Assembly (NCBI GenBank): GCA_011503125.2
Contig: WWBZ02000010.1
Location: forward strand, 62,001-126,000
DNA: 64,000 nucleotides
Reading direction: 5' to 3'
Source of the DNA: Botryosphaeria dothidea
Lineage: Eukaryota; Ascomycota; Dothideomycetes; Botryosphaeriales; Botryosphaeriaceae
Shown here: one piece after another, positions 33,345 through 48,360 of the stretch
How positions within the stretch are numbered: position 1 is the first letter of the stretch
How the letters are laid out: the number at the start of each line of letters is the position of its first letter
Made by a program: the position numbers and the translations under genes
Notes under the pieces: model-generated
The model's input: the letters and a program-made list of their open reading frames with translations, nothing else
Told to the model about the DNA's origin: nothing
Databases searched by the model: none

Positions 33345-36284
33345 TGTCAGACTTTCTTGTCTTACTACCTCAGGCATCCCAGTTATCTCGAATATTCCAT
33401 CCTTTATATAACAACACTCTTTAATGCCCAACCCCGCATCGGCACTCTCTCTCGGATCTTTAGTATCCTCGGTTATGTAGTTATCACCTATGTATATAAG
33501 CAAGCCTACCAACCTCCCCTTCAGGAGACAGGCAGAATCTACTCTCTTTTCTAACCTCACACTCTTTACTCTAAAATCCAACAGTTATAAGCCCGGGGGA
33601 CGCTACGGCTGGACGCCAAGACTACCCCACTTCTTAGCTCTTTGCTAATCAACTCTCCTACTCAACTGAGTACTCTTTACTAACACGCAACTGCTATCAT
33701 CTACGGCTTCTGCCCGGTTACAGGCTACGGCGACTGAACCAACAACTCAACACGGAGCCACACTGGCTACCACTTCTGCTCGAATCCAACTGAACCAACA
33801 ACAACTCACTGACAACATGGGAGACTCTACCAAATCCCACATACTTACCAAGTCTTCGGACTGGAATCACTGGTTATTCCTGGTGAAAGGAAGAGCCCAG
33901 AACACTGACATCTGGAGCCTCGTTGATCCTTCACTAACAACCAAACCTCAGGGCATAACTAAACCTAAGAAACCAATAATTTAAGGCATAGTTACTGCTA
34001 ATAAGAAGCTTACCTATAACTATGAGATAAGCAACTACCGCGCAGACTACGCACTTTACGAAAAACAATAAAAGGTACTTGCTAATCTTGCAACCTACAT
34101 CTAGGACTCAATCGCCATAAATCTACTCCCGTATATTAGCAACACGGATTCGGACAATTATCCTTGGATCTATCTTACAACGCTCAAAGCTAAACTTGTA
34201 CTAACCAACGAAGCTATAGATCTGGAACTCGAACAGTAGTATAATTAGCTCAAGCGAGGTCCATCCAACTAGAATATTAAGAAATAGCTTCAATCTTGGG
34301 AAGAGGTCTACACCAAAGCTAAGCAACGCGACTTGCCACAAGTCAAAGACGACCGACTAGTTAGAGACTTTCTCCTCTCCCTTCGAGGAATCGATTCTAC
34401 ATACTCTTAGATAGAACTACACCTTCTACGAGGCTAAGAAACTAAGCTAACCCTTTACAAAGCTATTAAAGACTATAGGCAACATCTACGAATCGAGAAT
34501 CTCGAGAAACTATCTAAATCCTCGAAGCACTCAGCCTTCCCGGCCACTTTCAAGGGCAAGGAATAGGAAAACAACGAAAAGCTACCTTGTATCTGTAGAC
34601 TTAATCACTAGTATAAGGACTGTTTCTACCTAAACGAGGATATACGGCCTAAGCACTAGAATCCAAATAAGGCTGCTCAAACACGTGTCAACGAGAAACT
34701 CAAGGATCCAAAAATCAAGGCACGAATCGACTATGCACTAAATCGAGAAAAGGAAAGACAACTCAGTTCTCTATCTACTATAAACACGACTGCAACTCCA
34801 ACACCTAACGTTTAAAGCAAATCCCCTTTAATCGAGGTCGCCTCATTCTCTATCATCAGCTACTCTACAAGGAGAGCCAATACTTCTCTTCAGTTATCCT
34901 AGATTCTCGACTCTAGAACAGATCATTATATCTGTAACCGATCCATACAGGATAGATTCAAACAAACCAGAGCTGCTGAACCAGACGAATACCTCACCTA
35001 TAGAGAAACAACTATACTAATTACTACCTATAGGATAGTCACTATTAACGTTAAGACACTATCTAGTAAAGGCTATATCACTCTCCAAGATGTTGCAATG
35101 TCTCCATCTTTTATGGCCAATCTTATATCGCTTAACAAAGCTCTTGAAGCAGGAATCGACTGGAACCTAAGGACTGGAACTCTCAGCAAGAACAATCAGA
35201 CGCTCTGCTTTACTAAACGACATAACGGACACTTCTACCTTAAACGAAATATAGCACCTCTTTAAGCTTATTATTCGACACTTCTCGCAACTTAACTAAC
35301 TGCTTTCGCAACCAAAGCCGTACACATTACTAACTGGCACCGCATCCTTGGCCACGCTAGCCAGGAAACTCTTCAATATCTCGAAGAATCCACCGAAGGA
35401 ACACAAATCACTCTATCACCATCTAAACAACCACTCCAGCACTGCGAAACCTGTGCTCTATTAAAGGCTTACAGAATCGTCTCTCGATCTTCAGACAAAG
35501 AAGAAGAACCAACTAAGCCTTTCTCACGCGTTACATTCGATCTTCTCCAGCTTACACCAGCTTATAATAGAGATAAATAGACAGCTCATCTTGCTTGCTT
35601 ATTATCAAACTTCATCCTCCCATTCACATACCGGCACAAATCAGACACTTCTGAACTAGCTATCTATAGACTCAAAATCATCAAGATTCGCTACCAAGGC
35701 AAGGTCATCTTCTTTAGAACTAATAGAGAAACTACACTCGGAAATACCTTTCTCTCCTATCTTATAGATCATAGAATCACCCTTAAAACCTCAGCTCCTG
35801 CAACACCCGAGCAAAACGGATACTCTAAACGCTCAGGGGGTGTACTTCTTATTAGAGCACGAGCCATGCGAATTGGCGTAAACCTTCCAGAAAGACTATA
35901 GCCTAAAACTATCCGAGCCGCCGCCTATATCTATAATAGGACTCTACTCAAGAAACTCGGCTAGATTACACCTTTTAAAAGAGTTACTAGTAATAGACCA
36001 AATCTCTCGCATCTTAAAGCCTACGGATGTAAAGCCTACTCTCTACGCAAAGATCTTCTACGCACTCATAAGCTTGCTGAGCGAGCATTCATCGGATATC
36101 TTGTTGGGTACGACTCGACCAACATCTTCCGCATCTAGATTCCAAGCCAAGATAAAGTAATACGGACCAGAGACGTCACTTTTGACGAAAACAGCTTCTT
36201 CGACCTATTAGAGACTGATATTAGTGAAGCCCTTGGAAAGGAGATAATTGAGACACTCAATACTCCTGCTCTACTATTAATCTA
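33345..36284 (+). mobile_element. Copia A copy 2: 5' LTR plus gag-pol, 3'-truncated, RIPed
   Basis: The 239-bp LTR 33345-33583 matches the copia A LTR with indels and substitutions. GTTATAAGCCCG follows as primer-binding site. Gag starts with ATG at 33817. Protease and integrase regions are recognisable by alignment to copia A until 36284, where LINE-B sequence begins; RT, RNase H and the 3' LTR are missing. Many C-to-T and G-to-A changes give stops, but at some sites (for example PSQDKVIR near 36150) this copy has Gln where copia A has a stop, so the two copies decayed partly independently. Confidence 0.85.
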
Positions 36285-39200
36285 TAGATAGATAAATTCA
36301 TTTCTTCCCGATATAGCTCCCTTACGGGTCCATGCGGGGCTGGCTATCTATAGTTATTTTACACGAGGGGGAAAACCTTTTCGCCTGGCAAAAACCCCTC
36401 CTCTCTCTCTGGGCATGCTATCCTATACTAGTTCTTGTTTTTCCTTCTTACTAGTAGCGGCTGCTATAGCAGCCCTACATTCACCTGCTAGACCTATCTC
36501 TTTAGTCCTTATCCTCGTAGTTATCCGGGTCCTGGTGGTCCTAGTGGTCCTGGTTGTCCTCCTAGTTCCTCTTCCTGGTTGTCTTCCTATATTAGTTCCC
36601 TTGCCAGGCTAAATTGCTTGAGCAGCCCTAGGCGTAAGAACTAGTCTATTACTGCTTTGATCCCCTTCTTTGTTGAGAGGAGGGAGTAGTAGTCCGTAGT
36701 CCCTGCCCTTTGGAGCATCTGTACCCTGCCCTGTTGGAAGTGGGGGCAGAAGAGGAGGATATGCTTTGGGGTTTGTCTATGCCAGCCGCATGGACAGGTA
36801 GGACTAGGGTACCCTAGTACCTTACGCCTTGAGAGGAAGTCCTCCAGTCTAATATGCTCTGTACGTAGTAGGGTGGCGAGTGTACTCTATGGCTTGGATA
36901 GTTCGCTGTAGATTTATCTGATTTTTGGGTTCCACTGTATGCTTTGGGCTACTAGCTTATCTTATCTTCCCTAGCTAGTAGACTTTATCCATCTCTCCTT
37001 CTACTTATTCCTATATACTATACGTAGCTTCGTTCGCTCCGGGAGACTCTAGTGGGTAGAGGGGTAGTAGTTGAGGAGTAAGTTTACCTTTTTTCTAAGT
37101 AGGGTTCTTCTAGCAGGGCCAGCGGCGCCTCTAGTACTTAGAGTAGCCCGAGCTATCTATTTAATACTCTAGCAAGTTTCCTCTACTACTGCCGCGACTG
37201 GGCTATCCCTAGCTCTAATAGCCTGGGCTAGTGCTAGTTCGTCCAGGTGTAGTAAGAGTGGGGGAATCCCTATCTTATGCTCCAAGGTTTGTATACTGGT
37301 TAACTTATACGCCCCTAAGATAGTACGTAGGCACTGGTTTTAGATCTTCTTTAGTAGTTAGATGGCTGTTTTCCTCCACCCTAGGATTCCCTCTAGGGTA
37401 TACTATACCCTACAGCCGTAGGTAAGGACTAGCCTTACCACGGCCGTATAGATATGGCGGGCTTTAGTAAATGAGGCTCCCTAGGTAGACGCTGCGAGTC
37501 TAGAGAGAGATATACACTATTTAATTGCCTTAGCTCCTATTTCCCTAATATAGGGTCTCTATCTAAGCTTGTTGTCTACGTAGACTCCTAGAATCTTAAT
37601 TGTCGGCTCTAGGCATCCAGTAAATCCAGGGATACGGATCCCTGCTGCCATATTAAATCTCCTTAGTTTTCTTATAAAATAAGTAAGGTAATACTTATCG
37701 GGCGAGAAAGCTAACCCGTAGGTAGCTACCCAGTACTCGTAAATTTAATATACTCCCTCTAGTGTCCTATAGTTCTATTCTATAGATCTACTAAAGGTTA
37801 GGATATTAGTATTATCAACGAATCTAAGGGGGAAGGTATTACCTCTGCGTAGCTATATAAGTAGGTTAGAAGTAAAGAATAGGTAGAGTATCGGCGATAG
37901 TAAGGATCCCTAGGGAATCCCGGTTAAGGTCTAGATTAGTGGACTAGTAAAGTCTCCGAAGGATAGCTAAGTAGTACGGTCCTATAGAAAGGATCGGGTA
38001 AATCTTTCTACCCATTCTAGGAGTTTTGCCATCCTTATATTATAGAGAAGCCTTCTATAAGATACGTGGTTATATACTCCCGAGATATCTAGGCTAAGGA
38101 CTAAAGCTACTAGCCCTAGGTCTTATACCTAGATAGTATAGATCTATTCTATAAGTAGGTTAAGAGCTGCTACTACGGATCTATTTCTCCTAGCTCCTAT
38201 CTATATATTAGGGAGTAGGCCGTATACTTTAGTAGCCTAGGAGATTCTATCTACTATAATCCTCTTAAGTAGCTTCTCTAGCGTATTAAGTAAAGCAATC
38301 GGCCTAAATAACTTAGCTTTAGTATAGTCGTCCCTCTATAGTTTCCTAAGGACTACGGTAATAGAGCTTTTAAACTACCTAGAGTAGTATCTAAGTGCGA
38401 GGCATCCCTAGAAGAGCCTAGTAAGGGGTCCCCTTAGTATCTCAGCGCATTACTTTAGGAACCTATTAGTAATCTTATCTAGGCCTAGTGCCTTATCTAG
38501 GGGAAGCTTCTTAATAGTATAGAGGACCTACTCTTTAGTAAGGTCTTAGGGAATCTCTACTAGTACTAGGTATATATACCTATCTAGATCTAAGAGGTCG
38601 GTAGCCCTAGGAGGTAGGAAGAACTAGTTAGTAAGGATTTCTGCCTTAGACTAGTTATCGTAATATAGTTATTTATCTACTCTCTAGAGAGGTAGGAACT
38701 AAGGTAGGGCTGGAGGCTCTAGTGCCCTTGTTCTTACCTACTTTAAGAGCTTCTAGAGTATAGATAGGTCCGAAGTAATCTTAGCTACTATTCTACGCTA
38801 TACTTTTATTCTATCTCTTCTAATCTGCCTCTTCTTACTATTAGTAATAGTTTAGTATACTACCTAGTCCTCCTCCCTTTCTATAGCCGTCTACTTCCTT
38901 CTAGCTACTCTAGCCTAGTATACTAGGTCCGAATACTCCTTTATCTATTATATAGAGGCCTAGGGCGAGGGTCTTGCTACTAGAATAGTCTCCTAGATTA
39001 TTCTTTAGATAGCCTTCTAGAGTAGTATAGTAAAGTAATCTAGGTCTACTTTAGTATTAAGAGGGGCTACTTTAAGGTGTTCGAGCTTTAATTAGAGTAT
39101 ATTATTAGTTCTCTTCTAGTCTACTTTCTTCTACTAGGATCTTAGGGGGCGTAGTTCTACGGGGGTAGGAGAAAAATTAAGTATAGTAAGAATAGGTAGG

Positions 39201-41426
39201 TAGTTAGAGGATAATTCGAGCTCCTAGCTAACTCTATAGCTAAGGATTCTCTTCTCTAGCTACCGTAATATAAAGATAAGGTCTAGAGTACTCTCGCTAC
39301 TACTATCTCGTCTAGTAATAGTGCCTCTTAAAAGGGCTAGGTTAAGATTAGCTACGGTAGCTATCTTAATTAGGTTATCCGCTAGAATATAGTATATTAG
39401 GGAGGTTATACCTCCCTAGATAGGATGGTAGAGGTTAAAGTCCCCTAGAAGAATATACTCTTCTAGTTTTCTAAGAACTTCCGGTAGAAGAGATAGAGTT
39501 TCTAGCGCTATACTAGTATAAGAGGCTAGCGGGGAATTATAGTAGTTATAGATATAGATTATATATATTCTAGTAATAAGGGATAGTATAATAAGATCTA
39601 GTAAATAGACTATTACTTACTAGGAGTCGGGGCTAATAGCCTTACTTATAAAGAAGCAGGTTCTTACTACTCCCTTCTAGAGAAAAACTATATAGTAGAT
39701 AGGGTATCTTACTATTATCTTAACCCTCGGGTTCCTCTAGGGTTCCTAGATAGCTAGGATATAGTAGATCTTTAGATCTACTTCCTTAAAGAGCGGAAGT
39801 ATTACCCTATCCTTACTCTTATAGACGTTATACTATATAATAGAGAGAGAGCCTATATCTAATATTAACTTCCTTCTATCTCTAGATCCGGCTACGAGAG
39901 AGCTAGTAGTATAGGCTATAAGGAGGGAGTTCCCGCGGGCTCCTCTAAGGCGTATTATAAGCTATTAAGTCCGGTAAACCTTATTTAGTTAGAAGGCGGG
40001 GGACGGCTTAAGTCTCTTAGCCTACCTAGTCCCCTCTTAACCGGCTTCTTCTCCCTAATTCTCTTCCTTAGTCTAACGATTAACTAGTTAGTTTAAGGCT
40101 ATATTTTAGTTATTAGGAGTCTTTCCCGATATCTTTCTAGTACTACTAGGCGGGCCTAGGCGGCCTTAGTATAGTAGGCTCTACGTACTAGGTAGAAGTT
40201 ACTCTAGACTATATACCTTTAAGAGTAGTTTACGTACTATATACTTTCCTTAGGGTAGTCCCTAGTATTATATACCTTACTATACTATCCGTACTTTTTC
40301 TTCTTTTTATAATAGTTAGTAATATAATCGTAGGCCTAGCACTTAAAATACTAGGTTATTATAAAGGCTACGTTATAGTACTACGCTATATAGATAGTAA
40401 AGTTAATAATAAGCCCCTTATTAATAATCTAGTTAGCGGTTTCGGGGTTTATAGTACTAAGGATAATAGCCGAGTAAGTTTTTCTCTTTAGGAGCTTCCT
40501 CTTTAGCTAGGCTAGCTTACTAATACGTAGTTCTAGGTATAGAGATAGGTTCTACTCCTAGATAGTTTAGATAGCTTAGGGGTCTATAGTATCGATTTCT
40601 TCTCGAGGGACGTTATATACTAGTACTAAGTATAGCTACTAGTTAGATCTAACTTCTTTTTCTAGTCCTATAGTCTATTTCTAGTTCTAGAGAAGAGCTA
40701 TTCTAGTTACTTTATCCGGTATAAAGATTCTAACGTCTCTACTAGGGAGCTTCTTAGTAGTAAATACTTTCTTATACGCCTAGCTTTTTCCTATCTAGAT
40801 CTTTCTAATAATTACCTTATTTAAGAGCTTAGCTATTTCTTATCTATTTACTATTTCTAGGAAGTAGAGAGTAAGTTTAGTAGTAGCTAGGGGGGTAGAG
40901 GGCTTCGGAGCTACTTAGGCTATAATTTATACCTAGCTACGAGTATTAGATATAGGTATAAAGATAGCCTAGATACGGTTAACTATCTTTTAGACCTATT
41001 AGACCTCTTTAAAGATATTCTTAAGGCCTAGCTTCTTAGTAGTTACCTTCTAGTAGATAGTAATATAATCCTAGAAGATTATCTTAGTAATATCGAGAAA
41101 ATTTTTTACCTAGCTAGAGAGGACTAAAGAGAGGCTAGCGGATGTTTATAGGGCTTAGAGGAGGGTATCTACTATTTTTAAGGCTCTCTTAACGTATTCT
41201 ACGCTATACTAAGTACTCTACGGTTTCTTAGGGGTATATTAGGGCTAGATAGAGGTAGTTACTAGGGGAGGCTATTCGCCTCTTCCTATATTCTCTATAT
41301 TAACTACTTCGCGGCTATAGTTATCTTAAGTACTATTTTAGAACTCGCGAAGCCTAGAAGAGTCTCTAGGGCCCTCTCCCGGCGCCGTAGCTTAGGGTCG
41401 ATTTTTTAGTATAGTTATATTTTTAT
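36285..41426 (-). mobile_element. LINE-B copy 1: near full-length Tad1-like LINE, RIPed
   Basis: Read on the minus strand: ORF1 with CCHC-type knuckles (about 40330-40190), AP endonuclease (GDFN motif at about 39440), reverse transcriptase (GIPQGSLLSPILYLFFTS then FVDNTNIL at about 37900-37800), and a C-terminal Cys/His segment (PSPTCPCGWHRQTPKHILLF at about 36820-36720). The 3' tail is a TATC/GATA repeat at 36285. All frames contain many stops, nearly all from CA/TG to TA changes. Conversion is partial at the 3' end (36.3-38 kb) and near complete towards 41.4 kb. A second copy in opposite orientation is at 53156-56345. Confidence 0.85.
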
Positions 41427-43046
41427 CTTCTTATATATAGATTTTTAGTTAAAAGTAATACTATTATTTCGGCTTTACTACCTTATATAATCTATATACT
41501 ACTAATAAGAAACCTAAACTCGATAACCTAATACCCGTACTATTAACTAGAATCTAAACTCGATAACCTATAACTAGAACCTAATAATACTAATAACCTA
41601 TAACTAGAACTTAATAATACCGATACTCTACGATAAGTAACCTAGAAATATTAAAATCTATACTATTAGAGAAATAATAGTATAATTATAGAAAATCTAT
41701 CTTCTTTAATAAGATACGAAGATCCTCGTTAATCCCGTACTAATCTCTTTAGAGTTTTACCCGAAATACGAGTTAAACTACTTTAAAAACTAGAATAATT
41801 AGCGAAGATTATAGCGTAATAAAGCCTATTTTCTATAAGCTATACCCGTAGCCGTACTAGTAGTATCGCTAGTACTACTTCTATTTATCTAAGCGATAAT
41901 AAAGAAGAATTATTTAGTAATATAGTTAGGGGACCTAGCTAGAACTTTAACGAGTTTATAAGTAGTACTATTCTATTTTAGGGCTTTTCTAATATCTTAG
42001 ACTAGTAAAGTTAAGCTACCGGTTCTACTTTACGTCGTACTACCTTACGTAGAAACCTAGAACCCGAAGAACTTATATATTTATTAGCTACGGATCTTAA
42101 CCTTACTATTAACCCCGAAATACTAAGTAACTACGGACTCGACTCTATTCGCTAGCCTAACGAATATACCTTCTATAACTAGTATACTATAGTAATAGTA
42201 AACTAGCGTACTAAGTTCTACTACGTTCTCTAAGTTACTTAAATAGCTACTAATAAAGAGTATATAGCCTACGTCTCTCTTTAGGATAAGTATAAGAAAC
42301 TTAAATAGACCTATAAGAAGATAATCGCTAGATCTAATAGAGTTATTAAGGAAAGCAACGATAAGATTAGCCGGCTTATCTAAGAAAATAACCTTCTAAC
42401 TAAGAATATCGCTAACTATTACGAAGATATCCTTTCTAGTACTAATATTTATAGCCTTAACTAGAAACGTTAACTAAGAAAGAAAACTATTATCTTATAG
42501 CGAACTCTTTCTTATTAGAGCTTACGTAAAATACTTATAGAAGATATTAATAAGCTTATCTCTACTAATATCTATACTTTCGTTAACTTTAAGAATAATA
42601 TAATCTTTAAGCTTAAAGTCGAAGAGAACTTCTTTAAAGAAAATTAGAAGCTAATAATTCGCTATATCTACTCTCGCCTTACTAATTTAATTACTACTAT
42701 AATACGCCCGTATATTAGTAGCTACTAAATAGCTCTAGATTTCTTAGAAAAGCTAGAAAAGATATATAGAATAGATATCGTAAAGAAAAAAGCTACTAAT
42801 AATCTTATTCTTACTAGATAAAGCGAGAAAGAGACGGTAGACTTCTACTACGCCCGCCTATATATACTCTAGTCTCTTACTAATCTAACTAAAGAAGAGA
42901 AGATCGATAAGATATAGAATAGTATTTCTATTAGCTTAGCCCTCTTAGTAGTTACTCTTATCTTTATCTCTCTTAAATAGCTACTTAAAACTCTCCGTAA
43001 GGCCGAATATCGTCGTTAAGAGATTAAGTCTATAAATATCCGTTCT

Positions 43047-43245
43047 TATTAAGAAAATAGCCGTACTAGCCGTAGTTTAGTTATCTAATAATACTAGATA
43101 AGTAGACTAGTTAAGGGCTACTAGGTCTTCCTAGATAGAACTAGTATAGTACGTAATCTATACGTATATCTTCTAGTATAGTTACGGTAGGTAGAAGAAA
43201 AAATATCTTTTTATAAGCTATCTCTATACCGCTACTATCGTAATA
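43047..43245 (+). repeat. Copia B 5' LTR
   Basis: 199 bp, aligned without gaps to 48361-48559 with a few substitutions. Confidence 0.9.
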
Positions 43246-46200
43246 GATTATAAGCCCGAGTTCGTATATCTAATAGAGAAGCTTTTTAAGTATTTCTACT
43301 AGATATAGAATTCCTTAAACGTCTACGAAAAGACGTATTACCTCTATAGTCGGGTCTATATATAACCTAGTACCGGTAGCTAAATATAGTTTTTATCGGT
43401 TAAGAAAATTAGTAGCGCGACTAGACTACGTATCGCGATTAGTTCGCGTACTCGAGAAAGCTATATTCTTAGGCCTAGGTTTACGCTAGAAGAATTAGTA
43501 CTCGACGCCTATTATTACCCCGCTAGAAGTAGACGTCTTACTACTAATAACCGCTCTACTACGTACCGTTTAACTACGTAGCTTCTTTTAAGTAACTCTT
43601 CTTCGCACTTTAAATAACTACTATTTAATACGATCTTTTATACGTAATATATTAGATACGATTAACCGTAGTTTACTCTTTCTACTATAATTATATTCTT
43701 ATTTTCTTACTTTCTCTTAATATAGACTCTTCCGACTCTTTTACGAAGCGTTAGCCCGTTCTAATTCTTTTAAGATAAAATAAGAACGTCTAGTTCCCGT
43801 TAATAAAGGTATAGCTAAAAGGTAAAGGTCTATACTATACTATTACTAACTCTACTAATCCTTCTATATTAGATAGTTAGTTCGGTATAGAATTTAGAAG
43901 TACTAAGAACGACTCGAGGGCCTAATATTAGATAAGAATTTATATTAACGAAGACGATGCCGAGAGAGTACGAGATCTTAACTTAGCTAAGCTTATATAG
44001 GAATCTCTAAAGAATAAGTACTTAGAGAAGCTCTAAGGTATCGGTAGGTAATATCTACTAAACTACGTTAATTACTAAATAGAGCCTAAAACTACTATTA
44101 AGACCGCCTAGATCTAGCTTTAAACGCTAGGAAAGAAGCTCGCTACCTTCGATAAGAATATAAAGAATATTACTTTAGAGAAGGCACGCTTCTAGCGTTT
44201 ATTATAAGCGCTTCCGAACTCGTACTAGTCGATCTAGATAAGCCTTAACGTCTAGAAGAATATCTCGGTTAAGAACGGTATTATACTACTATAGGAGAAG
44301 AAATTATATTAAAATAGAATCTTTACTACGCTCGTAGTAAGGTAGTAGAACTAAAATAAAACCTCCGCCGGACCTCGCCGCCGTAGCCTAACGAGAGACG
44401 GATAAAGCGGATACTACCTCTATAATTAAAACTACTATATTCGCGACTATAAATATCTTTCGGAAGCGCGTAGTCTTATATAAAAGAAGCGCGTAACGCG
44501 GAGGAGCTAGTTATCTTATCTTACTATATAGCTAAAGACTCTATAAGATTAAATTAACTAACTAAAGGCCTTCTAAGCCGTCGAGAATAAGCCTATCTAC
44601 GATAATAAAGCTACTAAAAGCTAAGAAATTAGTAGTAAAGAAGAGGACGTTAAGAAGATTACTATACTATTAAAATCTATTACTAGTAAGCTTCCTAAAG
44701 ATATTTAGATTATAAATTCCGCTATATCTATATATATAACTAACTAACGCTAACTTTTTAGTAGACCTCTAACCTATATTATAAGACGTACGATTAAAGT
44801 TAGTAGGGGAGTATTATACGCCGACTACGTCGGCTTAGTTATATTAGTAGATAGATACGATAATTCGATTCCTTTATTCTCTATTCTTTACGTTCTAAAA
44901 CTAAGTATAAACCTTCTCTCTAGCCGATAGATATATAAAAACGGACTAAAGGGTTCTTTTAATAATCGTTTCCTCTATCTTAGAGATCGATACGATAAGA
45001 ATATTCTTATCGCTTAAGAGAATAGGAGAGTTTATCTTATAGATAAGGTTAAACCGATAAGTAAATACTTCGCGCTATCGGCTCTCGAGATAGCGTAATA
45101 ATAGATTTAACTAGCTACGCTAGCCCTAGTCTATAGTAAGATAAATCCGTAGACCGAGTTACTAATAGCCTACGAAATCTAAACTACTAGGTAAGAATAA
45201 GACTCTACTCTAAAGATAATAGTAACTAACTAAAAGATTAAGCTATTTAGACTATAGTATAGAAGATTTAGATATCTTAGTAAGTAAAAGCTAGTAGAGC
45301 TATATAAGATAACGACTCTCGTAAAGCCGATTCCTACTATAGCGGAGGAAGACTACGTATATAAAGTATATATCCTTACTAAAATAAAAAATAAGAAAGA
45401 GTACTACGTAAGTAATAGGAAAGTCGTAAGCCTATTACTTATTTTAATCGACGTTTACGGCCCGCTACTAGAATCTTAGGCTAGCTACTACTACTTTCTT
45501 AAGATCGTTAATAATTATTTAAGAAAGATATAAACTATCGCGCTTAAGAGGCGAGAGAAAATACTACGCGTCTTAAACGAATAGCGCGTAAAGATAAAAC
45601 TTTAAGGAGAAGTAAAGCTCGCTACTATTTATAGCGATAACGCTACTAAGCTTAAGGCCGTCCTTAATTAGTAGTATATAACTCTTAGAATTACTCTCTA
45701 ATATACTATTTTATATTAGTTAAGTTAAAATAGTATAGTAGAGCGAGCTATCTAGACTATAGAAGCCTAAGTAAGAGTAATACTAAAAAAAGTAAAGCTT
45801 CTAATAGACTTTTAGATAGAAGTAGCCGAGACCGATACTTACCTACGGAATCGGACTATAACTAGACCTCTTATCGACGAAAAATCTACGACCTCTAAGA
45901 AAGCGTTTATAGATTAAAAGCTAAGTATCGACTATATACGCGTCTAGAGGTATAAGGTCTACTTATATATTAACCCTAAATCTCTACTAGTTAGTTTAAG
46001 ATATAATAAGTTTATAGACCGAGTAAGAGTAGGAGTCTTTATAAGATACGTAGACGAAACTAAAAAGTAGTACCGCCTATAGGCTTCGGACCTTAGAAGA
46101 ATAATTCGTAGTTATATAGTACGGTTCTCGGAAAGCGAAAAGAGAGGAGATATTAATCTAAAACTAAAGGTTAAAGTAAGTAGTAATATAGTTTCCTAAA

Positions 46201-48360
46201 GGCGACCTATAGATCGCCTAAGAAAAATTCTATTCGCTCTAGAACTAGTTATAGAGGAGAGAGAAAGTACGCTAGAAGTAGGAGAGGAGGTAGACTTAAA
46301 GGCCGACTATAAATCTAATATTTAGGAACGAGAGGATAAGAAGACTTAATTCTATAACGCCCTAAGAATACGTTTATAGTCGAGCGTAGCTTAGTAATTA
46401 AAGACGGATCTAGCTATAGTAGATAGTACTATATTAAATACGGATCCGTAACTAGAAGCGTAGAAGCGTCTATCTACTATCTAAGAAGAGATAAGTAGAT
46501 CTAGAGAGAAGAAACGCGCTAAACGTCCGCGACTAGAGACGTTTATAGAAGTATATATTCTAAAGCGTAAAAGATTAGAGAAGGATATAACTACGGGGGA
46601 GCCGGTAGTAAAAGTACCTCGGAGCTTATTTACGCTTATTAGCTAAATACTAGTTAAGTACTACTAACGCCCTAAGGTATAAGTATTCTACGCGCTCTTA
46701 GTAGTACTTAGTAAGATAATAGAACCGGAAATTCTAACGCCGAAAACCTACGTAGAAGTAGTAGAAGATAAGTAATTTAGTAAGCTTTAGAGAAAAGTAA
46801 TCTAGGATAAACTTACTACTCTCGCGTTAAATAGTATATAGAAAGAAGTCGTACCTCTAAAAGGAGTAAATATTATAATAAGTAAATAGATTTTTAAGCT
46901 AAAACTTAATATTAACGGCTTACTTAAAAAGACTAAAGCTCGCCTTATTATAAGAGGTTTTACTTAACGGTTTAGACTCGACTTTTAGAATATCTTTACC
47001 CCTACCGTCTATTATAAGATTCTCTAAACGTTTCTAGCTATCGTTACGCTCTTTAATATAGAGCTCTACTAGATTAATATTAATAATACCTTTACTAAGT
47101 TACGCCTTCGCGAAGATATCTATATAGCTCTATTAGATAGAGTAAGAGTCGTACCCGGACGCGTCTTTAAGCTTCTACGTAGCCTATACGGTCTTAAGTA
47201 AGCCGTACGGGACTAGAATAGTAACTATATAAAAGTACTAAAAGATATCGGATTCCGTTAAAGCCTAGTAGATTTATATCTACTAGTTTACGACGAAAGG
47301 AAAATACTACTACTTATATACGTAGATAATATTCTAGTTACCGTCTAAAGCGGTTAAATAGAAGATATTATCTAGTTTAAAAACGTAATTAGTAAGGCCT
47401 TTAAGATTAAAGATCTAGAGAAGATAAAGAAGATTCTTAGTATCTAAGTTACTCGTAATCGTAGATACCGGACGCTACGCCTTAATTAGTCTTATTACTT
47501 ACGAGAGATACTTTAGTTACTTAGTATAGAATAGAATAAGTTAAGGCTATTAATACTACTAATAAACGAATACGACGCGCTCCGACCCGCCGGGCTAGAG
47601 AATAAGAGAATCGACCTAAAGAAATATTAGTATACCGTTAGAAAACTAATATATCTTACGGTTTTTATACGTTCGGACCTTATATTCCTAATAGAATAAC
47701 TAAGCTAATATCTAAGCGACTCCGTAGAATACTACGGCTAAGTACTTAAAGGCCTTCTACGATATCTTAGATTAACGGCCGATCTAGAAATTATATATAA
47801 GAATAGTAGAAGCCCTAGTCTTATTAGCTACTCGGACTTAGACTACGCTATAGATAAGATAGATAGAAAGTTAATCTTCGAATTTATCTTTCTACTAGTA
47901 AACGGACTAATTAGCTAGAGAAGTTAAAAGTAAAAATTAGTAGCGACCTCTATAGCTAAAGCCGAATATATAGTAATATCTATCTACGCTAAGGAATTCT
48001 AATAGCTCGTTAGACTATTACGAGATATAGGCGTAGAAAAGTATTTAGAGCGATTCCCTTACTAGAAGTAACTACGCGAGAACGAGAAGTTTCGTAGTTA
48101 CTATATTAATATAAAAGAAGATAACTAGGCGGTACTAAGTCTAGCGAAGGATCTATAGATATACGATAGATTAAAGTATATCGATATTTACTATTATAAT
48201 ATCCGTAATCTTATATAAAGAAACTAGATTTATATCGAGTATATATATACTAAGGATATAGTAGCGGACGGGCTTACTAAGCCCTTACTAAGGAAAGATT
48301 TTTAAAGATTTATTAGCTAACTAGGACTTAAGAAATTACGATATAACGGCTAAGTAGAAG

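Noticed and set aside
36415..36612. Hydrophobic 65-codon plus-strand ORF rich in Leu/Val
   Set aside because: Antisense of the repetitive C-terminal end of LINE-B; the matching region at 56040-56200 is its RIPed counterpart.
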